Of a stretch of 9,784 nt of DNA, positions 1 to 5,849 are shown piece after piece. This DNA comes from an uncultured Atopobium sp. (GTDB lineage: Bacteria > Actinomycetota > Coriobacteriia > Coriobacteriales > Atopobiaceae), in NCBI GenBank assembly GCA_946647055.1, contig CAMPCT010000063.1, positions 1 through 9,784 of the forward strand, in the 5' to 3' direction. The position numbers and the translations under genes were made by a program. The notes beneath the pieces were generated by a model that was not told the DNA's origin, did no database searches, and saw only the letters and a program-made list of their open reading frames with translations. Position 1 is the stretch's first letter; every line of letters begins with the position of its first letter.

Positions 1-1736
1 AGCGCAACCTCTACCTCACCATGCAGCTCATGGAGCTCGACCGGCCCATGGTGCTTGCCCTCAACATGATGGACGAGGTCCAGGGAAACGGCGGCTCCAT
101 CCATGTGAACGAGATGGAGGGCATGCTCGGCATCCCCGTGGTGCCCATCGCGGCTGTGCGGGGCGAAGGCGTGGACGAGCTGGTGGGACACGCCCTGCAC
201 GTGGCTCGCTACCAGGAGCGGCCCGGCCGTCAGGACTTCTGTGACGCGAGCGACCATGGCGGGGCGGTCCACCGCTGCCTGCATGCGGTGATGCACCTCA
301 TCGAGGACCATGCCGACGCAGCGGGCATCCCCGTGCGCTTTGCCGCAACCAAGCTCATCGAGGGCGACCAGCTCGTCGCGGACTCGCTCGGTCTCGACCA
401 GAACGAGCTCGAGGCCATCGAGCACATCGTTTCGCAGATGGAGCAGGAACGTGGCCTCGACCGTGCCGCCGCCATCGCCGACATGCGCTATGCCTTTATC
501 CGCAGGGTCGTGGACGCCTGCGTGGTCAAGCCGCACGAGAGTCGCGAGCGAGAGCGCAGCCAGGCCATCGACCGCGTGCTCACCGGTCGCTGGACCGCGA
601 TCCCATCGTTCGCGGCCATCATGTTCCTTGTCTTCTTCCTCACGTTCAACGTGATCGGCGTGCCCCTGCAGGACGTGATGGGGGCGGGCGTCGAGGCCTT
701 CAGCGCGGCTGCGAACGACTTGCTCGTCTCGGTGGGCGCCTCGGATGTCGTCCGCTCGCTCGTGGTCGACGGGGTCATCAACGGCGTGGGCACGGTCATC
801 GTCTTCCTGCCGGTCATCGTCGCCATGTTCTTCTTCCTGTCCCTGCTCGAGGACACGGGTTACATGGCGCGCGTCGCCTTCGTGCTCGACCGGCTGCTGC
901 GTCGCCTGGGCCTCTCCGGTCGCTCGATCGTCCCCATGCTCATGGGATTTGGCTGCACGGTGCCGGCCATCATGGCCACGCGCACGCTGCCCTCGGAGCG
1001 CGACCGCAAGATGACGGTCATCCTCACCCCCTTCATGAGCTGCTCCACCAAGATCGTGGTCTATGGCTACTTTGCCTCGGCGTTCTTCCCTCGGCATGCG
1101 GCGCTCGTGACGGTGCTGCTGTACGTGCTGGGGGTCGTGCTGGCCATCGTCACGGCCCTCCTGAGCCACGCCACGGTCTTCCGCGGCGATGCCGTGCCCT
1201 TCGTCATGGAGCTGCCCAACTACCGCCTGCCCAGTGCCAGGAGCGTCGGGCGTCTTGTATGGGACAAGTCACGCGACTTCCTCACCCGTGCGTTCTCGGT
1301 CATCTTCGTGGCGAGCGTGGTGGTGTGGTTCCTCCAGAGCTTTGGCCCCGGGCTGGACTTTGTCGACAACCCTGCAGACTCGCTGCTTGCGCTGGTCGCA
1401 GGCACCATCGCGCCGGCATTCGCGCCTCTGGGCTTTGCTGACTGGCGCATCTCGACGGCCCTCATCGTGGGCTTCATGGCCAAGGAGACGGTCGTGTCCA
1501 CGTGCACGGTGCTCTTTGGGACCACGGCCGAGCTGCTTGCCGCCATAACGCCCTCTGCCGCCGCGGCGCTGCTCGTCTTCTGCCTGCTCTATACGCCCTG
1601 CGTGGCGGCGATTGCCGCCATCAAGCGCGAGCTGGGCTGGAAATGGGCAGGAGGCATCGTGGCCTTCCAGTGCGCCGTGGCTTGGGTGGTCGCGCTGCTG
1701 GTGCGGCTGGCGTGCGTGGCCTGCGGGCTGGCGTAG
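1..1736 (+). CDS. feoB: Ferrous iron transporter FeoB (3' part; start lies outside the window)
   Basis: FeoB is an inner-membrane Fe2+ transporter with an N-terminal G-protein domain. The reading frame is open from base 3, and RNLYLT runs straight into the Met codon at base 21, so that Met is internal. The first G-protein motifs (G1 to G3) are missing because they lie upstream. Counting from that Met, the G4 motif NMMD is at 15-18 and the likely G5 loop (AVRGEG) at 45-50. A soluble helical linker runs to about 185, followed by hydrophobic segments at roughly 193-214, 253-278, 361-383, 421-441, 479-499, 514-534 and 544-565. The two Gate regions carry the family cysteines: GFGCTVPA (C311), FMSCSTK (C341) and YTPCVAA (C527). 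The C-terminus looks complete, ending in TAG. No feoA or feoC follows; the next gene converges from the other strand. Identification is very secure; upstream regulation cannot be seen. Confidence 0.96.
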   Translation, partial: RNLYLTMQLMELDRPMVLALNMMDEVQGNGGSIHVNEMEGMLGIPVVPIAAVRGEGVDELVGHALHVARYQERPGRQDFCDASDHGGAVHRCLHAVMHLIEDHADAAGIPVRFAATKLIEGDQLVADSLGLDQNELEAIEHIVSQMEQERGLDRAAAIADMRYAFIRRVVDACVVKPHESRERERSQAIDRVLTGRWTAIPSFAAIMFLVFFLTFNVIGVPLQDVMGAGVEAFSAAANDLLVSVGASDVVRSLVVDGVINGVGTVIVFLPVIVAMFFFLSLLEDTGYMARVAFVLDRLLRRLGLSGRSIVPMLMGFGCTVPAIMATRTLPSERDRKMTVILTPFMSCSTKIVVYGYFASAFFPRHAALVTVLLYVLGVVLAIVTALLSHATVFRGDAVPFVMELPNYRLPSARSVGRLVWDKSRDFLTRAFSVIFVASVVVWFLQSFGPGLDFVDNPADSLLALVAGTIAPAFAPLGFADWRISTALIVGFMAKETVVSTCTVLFGTTAELLAAITPSAAAALLVFCLLYTPCVAAIAAIKRELGWKWAGGIVAFQCAVAWVVALLVRLACVACGLA

Positions 1737-1754
1737 CGGACGCCGTATCCCAAA

Positions 1755-1783
1755 AACCACTGGGGGTATACCCCTCAGTGGTT
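1755..1783. terminator. Hairpin between the converging feoB and macrodomain genes
   Basis: The arms AACCACTG (1755-1762) and CAGTGGTT (1776-1783) are perfectly complementary. They enclose a second palindrome GGGGTATACCCC (1763-1774), with one bulged T at 1775. On the minus strand the stem runs into TTTTT, so it is a good intrinsic terminator for the macrodomain gene, whose stop codon it overlaps by two bases. On the plus strand there is no T run, so termination of feoB here is less certain. Confidence 0.8.
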
Positions 1784-2573
1784 ATCCCAGCAACGTGTGG
1801 TAGAGGGCCTCGTCGCTGGCGAGGAAGACGTTGAAGACCACGGTCATGTTGACCTCGGGGTGCGTGTCCAGCCAGTCGCGCACGGTGCGTACGGCGATGC
1901 CTGCGGCCTCGTCTGCGGGGAAGCCGAAGATACCGGTCGAGATGCAGCAGAAGGCGATGGTCGTGCAGCCCGCGCCGGCCGCCGCATCGAGACAGCTCGT
2001 GTAGCAGTCGGCCAGCTGCAGGCGATGGCGCGCGGTGGGGTGCCCCTGGGCGATGGGTCCCACGGTGTGGATGACGTGGCGTGCCGGCAGGTTCCACGCG
2101 CCGGTCACCTTGGCCCGTCCCGTAGGCTCCTCGTGGCCCTGCTCGGCCATGAGCCCCGCGCACTCCATGCGCAGCTGGATGCCGGCGAAGGTGTGGATGG
2201 CGTTGTCGATGCAGTGGTGACCGGGCCTCCAACAGCCCAGCATCTGCGAGTTTGCCGCGTTCACGATGGCGTCTGCTGCCAGCGTGGTGATGTCGCCCCG
2301 CCACAGACGCAGGCGTGGGTCTGCGGGGCAGGGCGGCAGGTCCTCGACATGCGTGATGCCCGCGTCGGCGATCATGCCCTGGAGCAGCTCGTCCTGGAGG
2401 GCCAGCAGCTCGAGCGTGGCTGGAGCCGGCTCACGGGTGTTGACCAGTGCACGGAAGGTCGAGAAGAGGTCCTCGACGGGTGCCTCCGCATTGAGCTTCA
2501 TGCGCAGGCCGCGCTCCTCGGCGAGGAGCGGTATCAGGCGCAGGAGCAGCTCGCGCTTGCGGTCGTCAGTCAT
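1782..2573 (-). CDS. Zinc-type macrodomain ADP-ribosyl hydrolase linked to SirTM
   Basis: This 263-residue macrodomain protein is predicted to remove ADP-ribose placed by the neighbouring sirtuin. Residues 1 to about 85 form the helical N-terminal extension typical of the SirTM-linked class, which is about 265 residues long. The macrodomain follows: GDIT at 93-96, VNAAN at 104-108, and the phosphate-binding loop STGIFGFP at 212-219. Between them, GCWRPGHHC (113-121), followed by IDNAIH, supplies Cys114, His119 or His120, and Cys121. This is the metal-binding signature of the zinc-dependent macrodomains. The ATG at 2571-2573 was chosen because GGAGG lies 7 bases upstream and the protein then starts like its family; longer forms of the frame read only shadow sequence. 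The start overlaps the end of the sirtuin gene by 8 bases, so translation is probably coupled. Family assignment is firm. The hydrolase role is known for relatives and inferred here. Confidence 0.93.
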   Translation of the reverse strand: MTDDRKRELLLRLIPLLAEERGLRMKLNAEAPVEDLFSTFRALVNTREPAPATLELLALQDELLQGMIADAGITHVEDLPPCPADPRLRLWRGDITTLAADAIVNAANSQMLGCWRPGHHCIDNAIHTFAGIQLRMECAGLMAEQGHEEPTGRAKVTGAWNLPARHVIHTVGPIAQGHPTARHRLQLADCYTSCLDAAAGAGCTTIAFCCISTGIFGFPADEAAGIAVRTVRDWLDTHPEVNMTVVFNVFLASDEALYHTLLG

Positions 2574-3420
2574 GGCACGCCTCCAGCAGCTCGTCCAGCA
2601 CGGCATCGATGTCCGCGTCCAGTAGGATGGACTGGTCGCGGATCTCACGCGGTGCCCACGCCTCGCCGTAGTTGATGCAGGCGTAGGTGGCAAGCGGGTT
2701 CTCTGCCGTCATCCGCCAGAACGGGTACTTGATGATGCCCGGGGTGTTGCCGCCCACACCCAGCTCCAGATAGAGCATGCGCAGGTCGTGATGACGACGG
2801 ACGAAGTCCGAGTAACGCGCGGCCGCCTGGTGCCAGCCCTCGTCCTCCACGAAGGTCTCGTCAGCTCGCAGGTTCATGGACATGGGCTCGCCGCACACGG
2901 GGCAGCGTGGCACCAGCTCACTGGGCACACGCATGTCGCGCTGCAGCTCGACCATGAGCTTGACCACCTCGTAGTTGTCGTAGGTCTTGTCATGGCAGGG
3001 GACCGAGCACTGCCACAGGCCGTAGTCACCCTGGGTGTAGAAGAGGCGGTGTCGGTCGATACCGGCGGCCTGGAACTGGTGGTCGACGTTAGTGGTGATG
3101 ACGAAGTAGTCCCTGTCATCAAGAATGCGCAGCAGCTTGGCATAGGTGTCCTTGGGTGCTGGCTCGTAGCGGTTGCACCAGATGTAGCGACTCCAGAAGG
3201 CCCAACGCTCCTCGGGTGTCTCGTAGGGGTAGAAGCCGGCCGAGTACATGTCGCGGAAGCCGTACCTGTCTATGAAGTCGGGGAAGAGCCGCTCGAAGCG
3301 CTCGCCCGAGTAGGTGAATCCCGCGCTGGTGGAGAGGCCTGCGCCGGCCCCGACGAGCACGGCGTCAGCCTCGGCAAGGGCGGCGCTCAAGCGCTTTATC
3401 AGGTCCTTGTTCGTATTCAT
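2566..3420 (-). CDS. Class M sirtuin (SirTM), probable protein ADP-ribosyltransferase
   Basis: This 284-residue protein is a Sir2-fold NAD-dependent enzyme of the macrodomain-linked class. Relatives in Staphylococcus aureus and Streptococcus pyogenes transfer ADP-ribose to a lipoylated GcvH-like protein and do not act mainly as deacetylases. The Rossmann NAD loop GAGAGLSTSAGF is at 24-35. TNVDHQF (110-116) and TQGDYG (129-134) replace the usual sirtuin TQNID...HG motifs. Asn111, Asp113 and Gln130 appear to correspond to active-site residues studied in the streptococcal enzyme (from memory). A zinc module with spacing C-x3-C...C-x2-C is at C138, C142, C173 and C176. ELGVGGNTPG at 219-228 is the late NAD-contact loop. 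The start is the ATG preceded by AAGGAGGAG, a very strong ribosome binding site that contains the stop codon of the upstream DUF1848 gene. It is the middle gene of a three-gene operon. Confidence 0.94.
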   Translation of the reverse strand: MNTNKDLIKRLSAALAEADAVLVGAGAGLSTSAGFTYSGERFERLFPDFIDRYGFRDMYSAGFYPYETPEERWAFWSRYIWCNRYEPAPKDTYAKLLRILDDRDYFVITTNVDHQFQAAGIDRHRLFYTQGDYGLWQCSVPCHDKTYDNYEVVKLMVELQRDMRVPSELVPRCPVCGEPMSMNLRADETFVEDEGWHQAAARYSDFVRRHHDLRMLYLELGVGGNTPGIIKYPFWRMTAENPLATYACINYGEAWAPREIRDQSILLDADIDAVLDELLEACHD

Positions 3421-3426
3421 GATGTG

Positions 3427-3436
3427 CTCCTCCTTA
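3427..3436 (-). promoter_or_regulatory. Ribosome binding site of the SirTM gene fused to the DUF1848 stop codon
   Basis: On the minus strand the bases read TAAGGAGGAG. The TAA (3434-3436) ends the DUF1848 frame, and AAGGAGGAG is a near-perfect Shine-Dalgarno site 6 bases before the SirTM ATG. This geometry fixes the SirTM start and indicates translational coupling of the two genes. Confidence 0.85.
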
Positions 3437-4369
3437 CAGCCCCAGTGAAAGCTGGGCAGGCTTGAGGTAGCTCTTCTGGGTGGCCTGTGTGACCTCGTCA
3501 TCGGGGTGCAGGCTGCCTAGAAGCAGCGGCGACTCCGGGTCGTGCAGGGCGTAGTTGGTCCGGGCCCTCTCGGGGCTCTGGTTTGCATAGCAGTAGCGGC
3601 AGCCGTTGGGACAGGTGTCGTAGGCACCCATGTCGCGCATCTCGAAGCAGTGGCAGTGCCGGCGCATGCCCTTGTGCCTGAGGTCCTTGAACTCCACGTC
3701 GTTGGCGCTGCCTAGGGCATCCAGCGTGACGCAGCCGCTCCGGTGGATGCCGTAGGCCGAGTAGTCCACGTCCGTGGCGCAGGTCTGCAGCCAGACGCCG
3801 TGGTCGGCCGCGATGGCCCCCAGCCCACGGGCGAGCTCGTCCATCTGGTCGGTCGAGAGGGGCATGAGCTCGGGCATGTTGCGCTCGAGCTTGCGGTACA
3901 TCTCGACGAAGCTGAAGACGCAGCGGCCCACATGGCCGGCGAGCCGCGAGCACAGATGGTCGAAGGTCTCCATGTGCCGGTCGATGGTGTAGGTCCCCGT
4001 GAGCAGCACCGGGTCGTAGCGCCAGCAGATGCGCTCCCGTCCCGCCTGGGCCTCGAGCGCCAGCAGCGTGTCGCACGAGGCGTCGATGCTGGGTACGCCC
4101 GGCTCGATGTCGGTCCCATAGGCGGTGATGGTGTAGAAGAAGTACGTGTTGAAGCGGTCGGTTATCTCGTGCAGGCGCGGCAGGATGGGGGAGTAGTCCT
4201 TGCTGCAGAACACGACACAGTCCACGACGGCCGGGTCCAGCTCGTAGCGCGAGACCTTGTGCGGGAAGAGGGGGTTGCGCGCCAGCACGTAGCCCTCCTC
4301 GAAGCGCCGCAGCAGCCACGGGGTGTAGTACTGCACGGTATCGGTGCGCCCGCCGGTGTTGATGATCAT
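3434..4369 (-). CDS. DUF1848 family protein with C-terminal CX3CX2C cluster
   Basis: This 311-residue protein is recognised as DUF1848 from its opening MIINTGGRTDTV, the segment RNPLFPHKVSRY (31-42), VVFCSKDYSPIL (52-63) and the cysteine-rich C-terminal region. The family has no established function. Its late cysteine cluster has been noted as resembling the iron-sulfur site of radical SAM enzymes. Here C239 and C241 (HCHC) are followed by C253-x3-C257-x2-C260 and then YCYAN. The CX3CX2C spacing is exactly that of radical SAM proteins, but it lies near the C-terminus instead of the N-terminus. The ATG at 4367-4369 was chosen because GGGAGGTGAG lies just upstream and the family starts there; an in-frame ATG 11 codons earlier lacks such a site. 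It is the first gene of the operon with SirTM and the macrodomain. An Fe-S or metal-dependent role is inferred only. Confidence 0.88.
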   Translation of the reverse strand: MIINTGGRTDTVQYYTPWLLRRFEEGYVLARNPLFPHKVSRYELDPAVVDCVVFCSKDYSPILPRLHEITDRFNTYFFYTITAYGTDIEPGVPSIDASCDTLLALEAQAGRERICWRYDPVLLTGTYTIDRHMETFDHLCSRLAGHVGRCVFSFVEMYRKLERNMPELMPLSTDQMDELARGLGAIAADHGVWLQTCATDVDYSAYGIHRSGCVTLDALGSANDVEFKDLRHKGMRRHCHCFEMRDMGAYDTCPNGCRYCYANQSPERARTNYALHDPESPLLLGSLHPDDEVTQATQKSYLKPAQLSLGL

Positions 4370-4391
4370 GCTCTCACCTCCCACTACCAAT

Positions 4392-4404
4392 TTGTGTACC
4401 ACAA
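4392..4404. promoter_or_regulatory. Short inverted repeat, possible operator of the SirTM operon
   Basis: TTGTG (4392-4396) and CACAA (4400-4404) form a perfect inverted repeat around a 3-base centre. It covers the proposed -10 region of the minus-strand operon promoter, so a bound repressor would block transcription. The arms are short, and chance cannot be excluded. Confidence 0.3.
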
Positions 4405-4424
4405 TGACAGGACGATTGAGTCAA
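4396..4424 (-). promoter_or_regulatory. Possible promoter of the DUF1848-SirTM-macrodomain operon
   Basis: On the minus strand TTGACT (4419-4424) is a five-of-six match to a -35 box. Seventeen bases later, TGGTAC (4396-4401) sits at the -10 position but matches the consensus poorly. The position, about 27 bases before the start codon, is suitable. The -35 half is convincing and the -10 half is weak. Confidence 0.35.
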
Positions 4425-4446
4425 CGTCTTCCCGTCGCCAATGCAA

Positions 4447-4474
4447 GCGGCCCGCCCCTGCTGGGACGGGCCGC
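4447..4474 (-). terminator. GC-rich terminator hairpin after the ABM monooxygenase gene
   Basis: GCGGCCCG (4447-4454) pairs perfectly with CGGGCCGC (4467-4474). After one mismatched pair, an inner CCC/GGG stem closes a 4-base loop. It lies about 30 bases past the stop of the small minus-strand monooxygenase gene and before the proposed promoter of the SirTM operon. It therefore separates the two transcription units. The following minus-strand sequence is only weakly T-rich (TTGCATT). Confidence 0.7.
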
Positions 4475-4503
4475 CCTCGAAAGGAGGCGCATGGAGCCGT
4501 CGA

Positions 4504-4791
4504 CTAGATCTCCTCGTAGAGGCCGACGATGGGATCCTCGTCGCACAGGGCGGCGAGCTTGGGGAAGGTGCTCGTGAAGTGCTCGGTCGCGTTGTGGAAC
4601 TCGATGGCGGCCATGTCGCGCCAGAACTCGACGACGCAGATGTCGCGCGGGTCCTCGATGTTCTTGTTGAACGTGTACTCGCCGCAGTTGCCCTCCTCGG
4701 CACGGGCCTTCTCGCAGAGGTCGATGGTAAGGGCCTTGAACTCGTCGAGGACGCCTTCCTTGAGGTGCATCTTCGCAACGATCTTGATCAT
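4504..4791 (-). CDS. Small ABM/YgiN-like monooxygenase-fold protein
   Basis: This 95-residue protein has the pattern and length of the antibiotic-biosynthesis-monooxygenase (ABM) superfamily, dimeric ferredoxin-like proteins that include the quinol monooxygenase YgiN and haem-degrading enzymes. It begins MIKIVAKMHLKEG, a typical first strand. EYTFNKN (38-44) and the VVEFWRD strand-turn lead into the family signature around FHNATEHF (65-72), with histidines at 66 and 71. No signal peptide or membrane segment is seen, so it is probably cytoplasmic. The ATG at 4789-4791 is preceded by AAGGGAG. It stands alone on the minus strand between its own terminator and the divergent AraC-type regulator, a layout suggesting that the regulator controls it. 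The substrate cannot be told from sequence; quinone/quinol chemistry or a non-enzymatic role are both possible. Confidence 0.85.
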   Translation of the reverse strand: MIKIVAKMHLKEGVLDEFKALTIDLCEKARAEEGNCGEYTFNKNIEDPRDICVVEFWRDMAAIEFHNATEHFTSTFPKLAALCDEDPIVGLYEEI

Positions 4792-4874
4792 GGTGGGCTC
4801 CCTTCGGGTGTGACCTTGATGGTGACTCCATTGTGAGGGGAGGGGGCCGTTGTGACTATTCGTCTAAGCTGAGT

Positions 4875-4898
4875 TTGCGTTGAGCGATTCTGACGCAA
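4875..4898. repeat. Inverted repeat TTGCGT-N12-ACGCAA, possible AraC-type operator
   Basis: Two perfect 6-base arms (4875-4880 and 4893-4898) are separated by 12 bases, placing their centres 18 bases apart, close to two helical turns. They lie midway between the divergent ABM and AraC-type genes. The right arm with its flank (TTCTGACGCAAT) recurs with one change upstream of the DUF1846 gene at 9756-9767. Confidence 0.4.
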
Positions 4899-4975
4899 TA
4901 GCGGCGATTTCGGTAGTTGTGCCAGCATATTGTTCAGTTATTCTGATATCAAGCTGCCAATATCTGACCTTAGGT

Positions 4976-4983
4976 GAGGGAGG
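4976..4983 (+). promoter_or_regulatory. Ribosome binding site deciding the GTG start of the AraC-type gene
   Basis: GAGGGAGG ends 4 bases before the GTG at 4988. It is the only strong Shine-Dalgarno site in the region and decides this start over the in-frame TTG at 4880. Confidence 0.75.
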
Positions 4984-4987
4984 CTCC

Positions 4988-5797
4988 GTGTCCTGCGATG
5001 CCCTTGTGGTGAGCGACGTCATCTATGTTGCCCCACAACCCGACTGGAGCTTCCCAATCCACAACCACGAGCGCGAGGTCGAGCTCTCGTACGTCATGGC
5101 GGGGGCCGGCACCTTCTTCCACGACAATCGCACCAGGACCGTCCGCGAGGGAATGCTCGTGGTCAAGAACGCCGGACTCTCCCATGCCGAGCACTCGGAC
5201 CCAGACAATCCGCTCGAACAGCTTTGTGTGTCCGTGCGCGGGGTGTGCTACGAGGGCCTGCCCGAGGGACATGTCATTCCCGATGACGCGGATCCCCTGC
5301 TCGAACTGGGAGAAGACCGCGAGCTTGTCGCAGCGTGCTTCTCGTTCTTGCGCGACCATGCCGGGGATGTCGATTATGAGTCCCTGTGTGGTAAGGCGAT
5401 GGGTCTGGTGCTCGACCTCGTCCGCCTTCGCTGCTCGCGTGCCGGGGCAATGGGGGGCCAGGCAAGGCGAGGCGGGGAGGAGCTTGTCGCTGGGGCGACC
5501 GCCTACCTCGACAGGCACTTCCGCGAGAAGGTGCGGATTCGTGACCTTGCGTCACACCTCTTCACGAGCGAGGGCAACCTGAGCCGTCAGTTCAAGCGCG
5601 TGACCGGCTACACGGTGAACGAGTACGTGGTCAGCAAGCGCATGGGCGAGGCGCAGCGACTCCTCATGTTTGGCGACGACGACATCAAGGAAGTCGCACG
5701 TGCGTGTGGCTATGACAGCGTCCAGTACTTCTATCACGTCTTTGCGGAGCATGCCCACTGCACGCCTGCCGAGTTCAGGAGGCGCTACCGGGGCTGA
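4988..5797 (+). CDS. AraC-family transcriptional regulator with cupin-type sensor domain
   Basis: This 269-residue DNA-binding protein has an N-terminal cupin-like ligand domain and a C-terminal AraC/XylS domain. The N-terminal half carries HNH (25-27) followed by EVELSYVMAGAGTF, the usual first cupin strand and a possible metal or sugar site. The DNA-binding half runs from about 165: helix-turn-helix one at about 185-207 (LASHLFTSEGNLSRQFKR) and helix-turn-helix two at about 233-256, containing the family pattern ACGYDSVQYFYHVF and ending TPAEFRRRY. The start is GTG at 4988-4990, chosen because GAGGGAGG lies just before it and the protein then begins as such proteins do. An in-frame TTG 108 bases upstream would add AT-rich promoter sequence. 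It is divergent from the ABM-type gene, which is the most likely target besides itself. The ligand is unknown. Confidence 0.92.
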   Translation: MSCDALVVSDVIYVAPQPDWSFPIHNHEREVELSYVMAGAGTFFHDNRTRTVREGMLVVKNAGLSHAEHSDPDNPLEQLCVSVRGVCYEGLPEGHVIPDDADPLLELGEDRELVAACFSFLRDHAGDVDYESLCGKAMGLVLDLVRLRCSRAGAMGGQARRGGEELVAGATAYLDRHFREKVRIRDLASHLFTSEGNLSRQFKRVTGYTVNEYVVSKRMGEAQRLLMFGDDDIKEVARACGYDSVQYFYHVFAEHAHCTPAEFRRRYRG

Positions 5798-5808
5798 CGG
5801 TCCAATGG

Positions 5809-5833
5809 CCATGAGGGGAGTATCCCCTAATGG
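5809..5833. terminator. Hairpin between the converging AraC-type and metallophosphoesterase genes
   Basis: CCAT (5809-5812) with AGGGGA (5814-5819) pairs with TCCCCT (5823-5828) and ATGG (5830-5833), with one mismatched pair and a 3-base loop. It lies 12 bases after the regulator stop and 17 bases beyond the stop of the converging gene, a position fit for a shared terminator. Neither strand has a clear T run, so termination may be inefficient or use another mechanism. Confidence 0.5.
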
Positions 5834-5849
5834 AGAAAAGCGCGAGCGG

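Larger units (their letters stand above)
4792..4987. promoter_or_regulatory. Divergent intergenic region between the ABM gene and the AraC-type gene
   Basis: These 196 bases hold the 5' signals of two divergent genes. The half next to the regulator (about 4880-4975) is clearly richer in A and T than the surrounding genes, as expected of a promoter. No -10/-35 pair matches consensus well enough to name in either direction. An inverted repeat TTGCGT...ACGCAA (4875-4898) lies in the middle and is the best candidate for a regulator site. Confidence 0.6.

Noticed and set aside
21..23. ATG at base 21 as the start of feoB
   Set aside because: The frame is open upstream with RNLYLT, conserved FeoB sequence, and the G1 to G3 motifs required of FeoB must lie before the window.
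1797..2675. 292-codon plus-strand frame opposite the macrodomain gene
   Set aside because: It is an antisense shadow of well-recognised macrodomain and SirTM coding sequence.
4880..4987. TTG start adding 36 residues to the AraC-type regulator
   Set aside because: The extension reads through AT-rich intergenic sequence without a ribosome binding site, while the GTG at 4988 follows GAGGGAGG.
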